From JOPF133 sp052144935 (lineage in GTDB: Bacteria > Acidobacteriota > Terriglobia > Bryobacterales > Bryobacteraceae): 64,000 nt of DNA. A program made the position numbers and the translations under genes. The stretch covers positions 1 to 64,000 of the forward strand of contig JBKQPR010000058.1 of assembly GCA_052144935.1 (NCBI GenBank), read 5' to 3'. Shown here in pieces: positions 57,040-64,000 of the stretch. The notes beneath the pieces are model-generated. The model saw only the letters and a list, made by a program, of their open reading frames with translations. It was not told where the DNA came from and made no database searches. How positions within the stretch are numbered: the first letter of the stretch is position 1; every line of letters starts with the position of its first letter.

Positions 57040-58515
57040 TCAGTGAACCCGCTTGATCCGCAAGGCGATGTCGACCGCGTGCTCAGGCGTGCTGAGGGTT
57101 CGACTGCCGCCCTGATGGGCGAACGTCACGGCGCCAAGCACCGAACCCGAGGCCGGATCTACCCACTCGGCTTTGTATGCGCCGCAGGGCAGATCGACCA
57201 CCAGAGTTTCGGCGTACCTTCCGGGCGTCACCACGTAGTAGTCTTTTGAGTCAGTCAGTACGCTGTGGTGGTGATACAAGGCGTATTGCTCACCTGGCTC
57301 ACTGATTCCCCGGCAATAGGCTTCTCTCGGGATCCCGCCGGCCACAAAGCCCTTATCCGGGCTCATCTTGACGAAGTCGAAGCTGTAGATGAAATCTTTC
57401 AGGCTCCGCAAGGCGCCCAAAACCTGGGCGTTGTCGGGAGTTTTGCCCGCGGGATTCTCCACCGTGTAGCGGCCGTTCAAGTGGTTAAAGCTCGCCCCGC
57501 CTCCAACGATAAACTCCCACGCTTCCACGCGCGACGCTGCGATGGGGTCGCCGGTTCGGTACTGAAAGGGATAATAGGGCGTTTCGTTGAACTCAATCGG
57601 CTTGTTGTGCTTGTACTCATAATCGAGACCCTTCATACCCCCCATCTCCGCCGACGACCCCTGCTCGCGTCCCCATACATATTGCCCGACAATCACAGAT
57701 AATAAGGGACTGTCCGAAAAATCGATCGGACCGCCGACGCCCCCATCCACTTCCTGCGCGACGAGATGTTTGTTCGGCAACCGGGCTTCCGTGTTGTGGA
57801 CGACTTCCAGCAGGTGACCCACCCAAGGACCGGCTTCCGAGGCCGATGTGAAGAGGGATGGCTCGTCGCAAATCTCCAGAATGACATTGTCGAAGCCATT
57901 CACTTCCTGAGTGATCTTGCTTACGTAGTCGCTCTCCCGCTGGACCAGGTCCGGGTGTTTCAGCGTTTGGGCGTCCTTGAAATCGCACTTACCCACGCCT
58001 TGGATATTGTTCCGGTAATACAACGGCGAGAGGGGCCACCTGTGGGTATACTGCGAATTGAAAAAGCAGATTTCCACCACGATTCCACGCTCCGCCGCAT
58101 TGGCGATGAAGTCCTTGAGGCGGGCGAAGAACTCCGGGTTCCATTTGTCGAGATCGAACTTATTACCGCCATAGACGTGCCCCGGCGTGTTGCTGCGCGC
58201 CCAGGGCACGATCGTGCGATCGGGCCTCGGCCCCATGTTGTTCTCCGGATAGAACTCCCCCACCATCTCGAGCAGCGCCCCCGGCCACTCGCGGGTGTAA
58301 TTCATTCCATTCGCTTTTAGCGCGTCCAGGTAAGCGACGTAGTCAAAGTCCAGGTTGACGACGGCGCCGTAATGGTCAGCGGAGGTGAGGAGAACCGTCG
58401 GTCGGCCATTAAACTCGTAATAATGCGGATTGGCGGGGCAAAGCTTGATCGGGGCGGACAAGGCCTGTGCGGCGAGCGCCAAAACAAGACCAGCAATCCA
58501 GCTTTTTCTCAACAT
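57040..58515 (-). CDS. Exported TIM-barrel glycosidase-like protein
   Basis: The 491-residue protein has a signal peptide (WIAGLVLALAAQALSAP) and a clan-A type barrel: HYYEFNGRPTVLLTSADHYG, NGMNYTREWPGALLE, the probable acid/base Glu in VILEICDEPSLF, the probable nucleophile Glu in KPIEFNETPYYPF, and a C-terminal beta-sandwich. The N-terminal phrase and barrel resemble DUF4038/GH140-like hydrolases, but the family is not certain. It lies between an oxidoreductase gene and the C45 gene. Confidence 0.8.
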   Translation of the reverse strand: MLRKSWIAGLVLALAAQALSAPIKLCPANPHYYEFNGRPTVLLTSADHYGAVVNLDFDYVAYLDALKANGMNYTREWPGALLEMVGEFYPENNMGPRPDRTIVPWARSNTPGHVYGGNKFDLDKWNPEFFARLKDFIANAAERGIVVEICFFNSQYTHRWPLSPLYYRNNIQGVGKCDFKDAQTLKHPDLVQRESDYVSKITQEVNGFDNVILEICDEPSLFTSASEAGPWVGHLLEVVHNTEARLPNKHLVAQEVDGGVGGPIDFSDSPLLSVIVGQYVWGREQGSSAEMGGMKGLDYEYKHNKPIEFNETPYYPFQYRTGDPIAASRVEAWEFIVGGGASFNHLNGRYTVENPAGKTPDNAQVLGALRSLKDFIYSFDFVKMSPDKGFVAGGIPREAYCRGISEPGEQYALYHHHSVLTDSKDYYVVTPGRYAETLVVDLPCGAYKAEWVDPASGSVLGAVTFAHQGGSRTLSTPEHAVDIALRIKRVH

Positions 58516-58670
58516 GACTCCTACCTTCTTTTAACGTCTCGGCGGACACATTCCGGCGGTGCGCCGTGGGCGCTAAACTGCCGTATCCACTTTTGCTCTC
58601 CTGGCAGGCAGCCGTTTCGCCCTACCCGGCTTCGTAAGAACCTCCCAGCAGCCTGTGGTGCAATTGACCG

Positions 58671-58742
58671 ACGGCTCAACCTGAGCGTTCCTCGTATTGA
58701 TTATAAATGACTTAGACGCACAAACGGCTCATCTGAGCGTTT
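58671..58742. repeat. Two copies of a short palindrome upstream of the barrel glycosidase
   Basis: In the 238-base gap the strings ACGGCTCAACCTGAGCGTT (58671-58689) and ACGGCTCATCTGAGCGTTT (58724-58742) are direct repeats, each with a GCTCA / TGAGC dyad. They could be paired operator sites or hairpins. No clear promoter was found beside them. Confidence 0.5.
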
Positions 58743-58753
58743 GCCACAGTCTG

Positions 58754-60103
58754 CTAGAGTTCCCATCCCTTCCGATATTCGGCGTGTATGAACCGATCGG
58801 CCTCCGGGAGGCCTATCGCGCGCATATTCTTCGCGTCCCATTCGATCGGCTTGCCCGCGCGGACGGCCACGGTGCCTAACGCCCCGATCTCAAAGATGCG
58901 GCTCGAGTAGCTGTCAAAGGCGCAACTGGCCGGGGGGCCTCCCTTGATCGCGTCAAGCCACTCGTTGAGGTGCTCCTGGTCCTTCACGCGGGGCAGGGTC
59001 TGCGGCGGCGGCTGGAAGTCTTTCATCCTCGATCGCGGCAGAAGCCATCCATGATCGGATTCGAGGTACGATTTGCGGCCCACCGCCACGAGCTTACCCT
59101 TGCTTCCAACAAATAAATAGCCGCCTCCCCTGGGGAGTTCCTCGCCGGGATCCAGCTCCTCGGGCCGCGGCGGCTGCTTGCCGCCGTCATACCAGGTGAG
59201 GGTCACGGGCGGAAGCTTCCCACGCGCAGGAAATTGGTATTTGATGATCGCCGATTGCCAAGCGATTTCCGAGACGTCGCCGCCGTCCCACTGTGGCTCA
59301 ATCGATGTGGGCGCGCCCAGATCCAGGCTCCAGACCGCGGTATCGAACAGGTGACCGCACCAGTCCCCGAGAATGCCCGTGCCGAATTCCCACCATCCCC
59401 GCCACCTTCCGGGATGCAATCCCGCGTGATACGGTTGCTCGCGTGCCGGGCCGAGCCAGAGATCCCAGTTCAGATCGGGCGGCACGGGCAAGGGGGCCTT
59501 TATGTCCGGGTAGCCTCTCGGCCGGTCGCTGCCGCCTTCCCAGATATGGACCTCCCGCACCTCGCCGATGACGCCGGCTTTCACCCACTCCACCATGCCG
59601 CGCAACTCGTCGAAGGCGTGGCCCTCCATGTCGCACTGGGTGGCCACCTTCTTGTACTTCTTGGCGGCCGCCGCCAAAGCGCGGAGTTCGGAGATAGTCC
59701 GCGTCAGCGGCTTCTCCGTCGCCACGTGCTTGCCCATCTCCATCGCCCGCATGGAGATCACCGCGTGGGTATGATCGGGCGTGGCTATGAACACGGCCTC
59801 GATATCCTTTTGTTTGTCGAGCATCTCGCGGAAGTCCACCCAGGCTCGGGCGCCCGTGGGAAACTCCTTGAAGTTTTTTCGGGGATTCCGTTCGATGGGA
59901 TCCTTCCGGTCCACGTCGCACAAGGCGACGATGTTCATGGGCAGCTTGACCATGCGGCCGATATCCCCCACTCCCATGCTGCCGACGCCGATGACAGCGA
60001 CGTTGAGCTTCTCGTTAGCCGCATATGTCCTAACGGAAAGAGCCGGTAGAATGGTAAACGCACTTGCCGCCTTCAGGCAGTCGCGCCGTGACGGTAGAAT
60101 CAT
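58754..60103 (-). CDS. Tat-exported Gfo/Idh/MocA oxidoreductase (separate subfamily)
   Basis: The 449-residue protein has a Tat-like leader (LPSRRDCLKAASAFTILPA), Rossmann motif VAVIGVGSMGVGDIG, IATPDHTHAVISMRAME, TEKPLTRTISELR, and WCGHLFDTAVWSLDLGAP in the substrate domain. It starts at ATG 60103, eight bases after AAGGAAG; frame beyond that is non-coding. It is not closely related to the tandem paralogues upstream, so it may act on a different sugar. Confidence 0.9.
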   Translation of the reverse strand: MILPSRRDCLKAASAFTILPALSVRTYAANEKLNVAVIGVGSMGVGDIGRMVKLPMNIVALCDVDRKDPIERNPRKNFKEFPTGARAWVDFREMLDKQKDIEAVFIATPDHTHAVISMRAMEMGKHVATEKPLTRTISELRALAAAAKKYKKVATQCDMEGHAFDELRGMVEWVKAGVIGEVREVHIWEGGSDRPRGYPDIKAPLPVPPDLNWDLWLGPAREQPYHAGLHPGRWRGWWEFGTGILGDWCGHLFDTAVWSLDLGAPTSIEPQWDGGDVSEIAWQSAIIKYQFPARGKLPPVTLTWYDGGKQPPRPEELDPGEELPRGGGYLFVGSKGKLVAVGRKSYLESDHGWLLPRSRMKDFQPPPQTLPRVKDQEHLNEWLDAIKGGPPASCAFDSYSSRIFEIGALGTVAVRAGKPIEWDAKNMRAIGLPEADRFIHAEYRKGWEL

Positions 60104-60184
60104 TTGCTTCTTCCTTTCATGAGAAACGCTAAGTGAAATCATGTCGTGGCCGGTCGCCCGCAACGCGCATGTCCAGCGAACTGC

Positions 60185-61477
60185 CTAAGCCAGCAATGCG
60201 GCGCCGTGGCCGTTCCAGGCGACGGTCTTGCCGCCGTTCCGGATCGAAACCCCGCCCATCAGGGTTGGAATCGTCGAGAAGGCGCCGATCTCAATATCCG
60301 CCACCGGCCGCCGGCGGCTCTTAATGCACGCCAGGAAGTTCACGATATGCCTGCCGGAGTCGGACTCGAAGGACGCCTGGCCGTTCGGTAATTCATCGTG
60401 CAACGCAACATTTTTCGGTTCAAACGCCGATCTACCGGCGGCGCCGCCGCGGTTGCCGCCCACCGGCCGCACCTCGTAGCCGAACCGGTTGACGTACAGC
60501 AGGCCTTCATCGCCCCACAGATGCGTGCCGAATACGCTAGGCCTGTCCTCCGAACGCGAACTGTAGTCGGCGACGAAGTTCGGATACTGCCAGCAGACTT
60601 CGATGGTGTCCGGCACGCGGTCGTCGTGTGGATGGTTGAACCATCCGCACGCTGCGGCCGCCCTGCTCGCGGGCTCGGTGACGCCCAGGTACCAATGCGC
60701 GATATCGAGCCCATGCACGTCGTCGGACAGCGGGCTGCCGCCGTACTCCCAATAGCTGCGCCAATTGCGCTGGCGCATGGGACTGTACGGCCGGCGCGGC
60801 GCCGGGCCCTGGAACATCTCCCAGTCGAGGTCCGGGGGAGGTTTGGAAGGCTCGGCCGACAACGCCGCCCGGCCGCCGCCTGCCCCGCCGCGTCCTGCCG
60901 TGCCTTGGCCTCCCCGCGGCGCACTGCCGCCCGGGTTCACAACCACGACATGACGGACCTTGCCGAGAATGCCACTCTGGACTTCCTTGTAAGCCTCCAT
61001 GAAGGGCGCGCTGCTGCGCTGCATCAAGCCCACCTGCACCACGCGGTTGTACTTGCGGGCGGCCGCCACCGCCTTGAGGCACATGTCGATGTCATTCGAG
61101 ACCGGCTTCTCCAGATAAATGTCCTTGCCCGCCTCGCACGCCTCGATCGCCATGGGACAGTGCCAGTGGTCGGGCGTCGCTATTACCACCACGTCGATGT
61201 CCTTGCGGTCGAGCACCCGCCGGTAGTCACCGTACGTATCTACTTTGTCGCCCACGAGAGCGGCGGCCCTATCCAGATTCGGTTTGTATACGTCGCACAG
61301 CGAGGCAATGCGGAAGCCTGGGTTGAACTTGAATTGCGGAATCAGGGCTCCGCAGGCACGCGCGCCGGTCCCGATAAATCCAACCACGAACTGGCCGGAA
61401 GCGGCGGGAGCCTTGGAAACTCCCGCCGCGGCCACTCCCAGGGCTGCCCTGGTCAAGAACGATCGTCGGTTTTCCAT
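60185..61477 (-). CDS. Tat-exported Gfo/Idh/MocA oxidoreductase, paralogue B
   Basis: This 430-residue close paralogue of 34356-35633 and 61620-62903 has the same leader (ENRRSFLTRAALGVAAAG), FIGTGARACGALIPQFKF, EKPVSNDIDMC and Gly/Arg linker. In the substrate domain it reads PLSDDVHGLDIAHW where the others read PLSDWGVHLLDIAHW, so a Trp-Gly step before the conserved His is altered. That may change cofactor or substrate handling. It forms a tandem with the paralogue upstream, with a 142-base gap. Confidence 0.9.
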   Translation of the reverse strand: MENRRSFLTRAALGVAAAGVSKAPAASGQFVVGFIGTGARACGALIPQFKFNPGFRIASLCDVYKPNLDRAAALVGDKVDTYGDYRRVLDRKDIDVVVIATPDHWHCPMAIEACEAGKDIYLEKPVSNDIDMCLKAVAAARKYNRVVQVGLMQRSSAPFMEAYKEVQSGILGKVRHVVVVNPGGSAPRGGQGTAGRGGAGGGRAALSAEPSKPPPDLDWEMFQGPAPRRPYSPMRQRNWRSYWEYGGSPLSDDVHGLDIAHWYLGVTEPASRAAAACGWFNHPHDDRVPDTIEVCWQYPNFVADYSSRSEDRPSVFGTHLWGDEGLLYVNRFGYEVRPVGGNRGGAAGRSAFEPKNVALHDELPNGQASFESDSGRHIVNFLACIKSRRRPVADIEIGAFSTIPTLMGGVSIRNGGKTVAWNGHGAALLA

Positions 61478-61619
61478 CTTACTTCACGCTTCTAAAAGGA
61501 GATCCTCTGGTCCTTTCGGACTCAGATCTCATCAACCTAAACCAGCGGCCGCCGCGAGGGCCATTCCCGAATGAACAGCCGTATCCATCCCGCAAACGCG
61601 CGCATGCCCACCCCTCAGC

Positions 61620-62903
61620 CTAAGTCAGCAGCTCGGCGCCGTGGCCGTTCCAGGCTACGGTCTTGCCGCCGTTCCGGATCGACACCCCGCCCATCAGGGT
61701 TGGAATCGTGGAGAAGGCTCCGATCTCGATATCCGCCACCGGCCGCTGGCGGCTCTTAATGCACGCCAGGAAGTTCAGGATATGCTTACCCTCGTCGGAC
61801 TCGAAGGACGGCGTGCTGGGCGCCAATTCATCGCGCAACCCAACCTTCTTCTCTTCGAAAGGTGGCGTCCTGTTGCTGGGGCCGCCGTTAGTGCCGGTCA
61901 GCGGCCGGACGCTGTAGCCGTACCGGTTGACGAATAGGATGCCAGCGTCGCCCCACAGATACGTGCCGAGAACGTCCGACCGCGAGCTGTAGTTGGCGAC
62001 GAAGTTCGGGTACTGCCACGAGACGTCGGTGGTGTCCGGGACCCGCTCGTCCTGCGGCCGGTTGAACCATCCATACACCGCGGCCGCGGTACGCGCGGGC
62101 TCGGTGACGCCCAAGTACCAGTGCGCGATGTCGAGGAGATGGACGCCCCAGTCGGAGAGCGGGCCGCAGCCGTACTCCCAATAGCTGCGCCAATTGCGCT
62201 GGCGCATGGGACTGTACGGCTGGCGCGGCGCCGGACCCTGGAACATCTCCCAGTCGAGGCCGGCCGGAGGAGTGGAAGACTCGGCCTGACTCATCGCCCG
62301 GCCGCCCGTTCCGCCGCGCCCTGCCACGTTCCGGCCGCCGCCAGGCGCACCGCCGCCCGGGTTCGCCACCACGACATGACGGACCTTGCCGAGAATGCCG
62401 CTCTGGAAAATCTTGTAGGCCTCCAGGAACGGCGCGCTGCTGCGCTGCTGCAAGCCGACCTGCACCACCCGGTTGTACTTCCGGGCGGCCGCCACCGCCT
62501 TGAGGCACATGTCAATGTCATTGGAGAGGGGCTTCTCGACGTAGATGTCCTTGCCCGCCTGGCAAGCCTCGATGACGATAGGGCAGTGCCAGTGATCGGG
62601 CGTCGCTATTACCACTACGTCGATGTCCTTGCGGTCGAGCGCCCTCCGGTAGTCGCCGTAGGTGTCCACTTTACCGCCCACGAGGCCGACGGCCTCCTCC
62701 AGGTTAGGTTTGTATACGTCGCACAGCGCGGCAATTCGGACGCTGTCGTGGAGCTTGAAGTTCGGAATCAGGTGTCTGTTGGCACGGCCCCCGGTGCCAA
62801 TAAATCCGACGACTAGCTGGTCGGAGGCGGCTGGAGCCGAAGAAGCTCCCACCGCGGCCACCCCCAGGGCTGCCCTGGTCAAGAATGACCGTCGGTTTTC
62901 CAT
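61620..62903 (-). CDS. Tat-exported Gfo/Idh/MocA oxidoreductase, paralogue C
   Basis: The 427-residue third paralogue has leader ENRRSFLTRAALGVAAVGAS, FIGTGGRANRHLIPNFKL, EKPLSNDIDMC, a Gly/Arg/Ala linker (PGGGRNVAGRGGTGGR), and LSDWGVHLLDIAHWYLG. It starts at ATG 62903, shortly after AAGGAGTG, 37 bases past a DUF1080 gene. This DUF1080-then-oxidoreductase order is the same as at 36.0-34.3 kb, pointing to duplication of a two-gene module. Confidence 0.92.
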   Translation of the reverse strand: MENRRSFLTRAALGVAAVGASSAPAASDQLVVGFIGTGGRANRHLIPNFKLHDSVRIAALCDVYKPNLEEAVGLVGGKVDTYGDYRRALDRKDIDVVVIATPDHWHCPIVIEACQAGKDIYVEKPLSNDIDMCLKAVAAARKYNRVVQVGLQQRSSAPFLEAYKIFQSGILGKVRHVVVANPGGGAPGGGRNVAGRGGTGGRAMSQAESSTPPAGLDWEMFQGPAPRQPYSPMRQRNWRSYWEYGCGPLSDWGVHLLDIAHWYLGVTEPARTAAAVYGWFNRPQDERVPDTTDVSWQYPNFVANYSSRSDVLGTYLWGDAGILFVNRYGYSVRPLTGTNGGPSNRTPPFEEKKVGLRDELAPSTPSFESDEGKHILNFLACIKSRQRPVADIEIGAFSTIPTLMGGVSIRNGGKTVAWNGHGAELLT

Positions 62904-62940
62904 TTTTCTCAAACACTCCTTCTGAAAAGAGATCGGGGCG

Positions 62941-63684
62941 CTACTGGGCCAGCCGGCGCATCCAGATGTTGCGGTATCTATACGTCGTCTCCGGGGCGGG
63001 CCCATTGAGCCCCGGCAATACTTCGATGGTCCGGCCGACCTCGCGGCTGTGGTCCTGGAGCACAACGGGTCCTTCGGCGACGCAACGGCGCCCCCGCACC
63101 GGCACATGGTCCTGGACCAGCACGCCATTGTGCAGCAGCGTCAGGCTGCCGGGAGTCTCTACGGTTCCATCGGAGGCGCATTTCGGAGCGTGAAAGATAA
63201 TGTCGTAACTCTGCCACTCGCCGGGCGGACGGCAAGCGTTCACCAGCGGCGCCGATTGTCTATAGAGCGCGGCGCAGGAACCATCGGCAGGCGTCTCGTT
63301 CTTGTAATTGTCCAGAAGCTGGATCTCGTATCGGTTCTGGAGGATGATGCCGCCGTTCGCACGCGCGTAGCCCTTCTCGTTGGGTTCGTTCGGAACCATG
63401 AACTCTACATGAATCTGGGCGTCGCGGAACTTCTCGGTGCTCGCCGTATCGAGGGAGCCGGTGGGGCAAGTCATCACGCCGCCGGCGACCGTGCAGTGGG
63501 ACGGCGTCCCGTCCAGCCTGGTCCAACCGGTATTGTCCCGCCCGTTGAACAACACCACGGCGTCAGACGGCGGCTTGCCGGGACCGCCTGGGTCCACCAC
63601 CGGCGGTTGCGGCCCAATCTCTCTCTGGGCGTACGCGACCCCTGCGGCGAGCAAGCATACTGCCAACACTCGTTCTCTATGCAT
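62941..63684 (-). CDS. Exported DUF1080 protein, intact paralogue
   Basis: The 247-residue protein has a signal peptide (RVLAVCLLAAGVAYAQ), PPSDAVVLFNGRDNTGWTRL as the first strand motif, NGGIILQNRYEIQLLDNY, ALYRQSAPLVNACRPPGEW, and the end NIWMRRLAQ. It represents the 3-keto-disaccharide hydrolase family. It serves as the reference for the deleted copy at 35609-35983. The neighbouring DUF1080 gene upstream (cut by the window) is a further paralogue. Confidence 0.9.
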   Translation of the reverse strand: MHRERVLAVCLLAAGVAYAQREIGPQPPVVDPGGPGKPPSDAVVLFNGRDNTGWTRLDGTPSHCTVAGGVMTCPTGSLDTASTEKFRDAQIHVEFMVPNEPNEKGYARANGGIILQNRYEIQLLDNYKNETPADGSCAALYRQSAPLVNACRPPGEWQSYDIIFHAPKCASDGTVETPGSLTLLHNGVLVQDHVPVRGRRCVAEGPVVLQDHSREVGRTIEVLPGLNGPAPETTYRYRNIWMRRLAQ

Positions 63685-63732
63685 CCTTACACTTCCTCGC
63701 CTTCGCAATTGCGTCTTGCCTGCAAGTCCACA

Positions 63733-64000
63733 CTACGGCGCCAGCCGGCGCATCCAGATGTTGCGGAACTTCATAGTCGTATCCGGGGCGCCCACCTCGA
63801 TCCCCGGGTTCTCTGCGATCTTCCGGCCTACCACACGGCCGTGGTCCTGGAGCACCAAGGGCCCCTCTTCCACGCAACTACGCCCTCGCACCGGTACATG
63901 GTCCTGGATGAGGACGCCGTTCTGGAACAGCGTCAGGCTCCCCGGTTCCGGGGTGGTGCTGCCGGGGCCGCAATGCGGCGCATGAAAAATGATGTCGTAG
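63733..64000 (-). CDS. DUF1080 protein, 3' part only (continues past the window)
   Basis: The last 88 codons of another DUF1080 gene run off the right edge. They include YDIIFHAPHCGPGSTT, NGVLIQDHVPVRGRSC and the ending FRNIWMRRLAP. It is the most upstream visible gene of the long minus-strand unit, 48 bases before the next DUF1080 start; the promoter lies outside the window. A complete gene cannot be judged here. Confidence 0.85.
   Translation of the reverse strand, partial: YDIIFHAPHCGPGSTTPEPGSLTLFQNGVLIQDHVPVRGRSCVEEGPLVLQDHGRVVGRKIAENPGIEVGAPDTTMKFRNIWMRRLAP

Overview
The window looks like a chromosomal piece of a GC-rich acidobacterium, most like Bryobacterales / 'Candidatus Solibacter' relatives. 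The evidence is the combination of a Ser/Thr kinase fused to a PD40 propeller, a long MacB/FtsX-type ADOP permease, a very long TonB-dependent receptor with an N-terminal carboxypeptidase-regulatory domain, and an expansion of Tat-exported Gfo/Idh/MocA oxidoreductases with DUF1080 proteins. This placement is inferred from gene content only; no rRNA or tRNA gene was seen.

Region 1 (1-31 kb) is mostly housekeeping and envelope genes. It holds an IS91 transposase remnant, a truncated second copy of moaA, a kinase-propeller protein, the intact moaA and nadA, a decayed HigBA-like toxin-antitoxin pair, and a Tyr/Gly-rich secreted protein. Then come acpP-fabF, etfBA, and a respiratory cluster of monohaem cytochrome c, Rieske protein, fused cytochrome b and a nine-haem cytochrome c. 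These are followed by an RsbW/RsbV-like switch pair, an ADOP permease, an antitoxin with a broken ParE toxin, and a DtxR-family regulator flanked by inverted repeats. An exopolysaccharide export/chain-length/BY-kinase operon is divergent from a large membrane histidine kinase and a sigma54-type response regulator whose GAFTGA loop reads GAFTSA.

Region 2 (30.9-32.5 kb) is a scar: a RepB-like primase pseudogene next to a frameshifted, truncated IS3-family transposase.

Region 3 (32.5-64 kb) is a polysaccharide-utilisation-like locus. It contains a TonB-dependent receptor, an MFS importer, an SDR, GH29-like, GH9-like (frameshifted), beta-helix and other glycosidase-like proteins, a nitrilase-family and an isochorismatase-family hydrolase, a C45 acyltransferase/hydrolase, five Gfo/Idh/MocA oxidoreductases and four DUF1080 proteins (one internally deleted, one cut by the window edge). 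Most of the enzymes carry twin-arginine signals. A GntR/FCD regulator sits in the middle.

The main result is a shared promoter-operator module. At six places in region 3 a sigma70-like promoter (TTGAnn, 17-18 bp, a -10 hexamer) is followed at or just after the -10 by an 11-bp motif, YTRnnATATCA, on one strand or the other. These six promoters precede the nitrilase/GH9 unit, the TonB receptor unit, the GntR gene itself, the beta-helix/cysteine hydrolase unit, and two Gfo/DUF1080 units. A seventh copy stands before a stretch with no recognisable gene. This predicts one autoregulated GntR regulon for export-side glycan oxidation (3-keto sugar chemistry) and breakdown.
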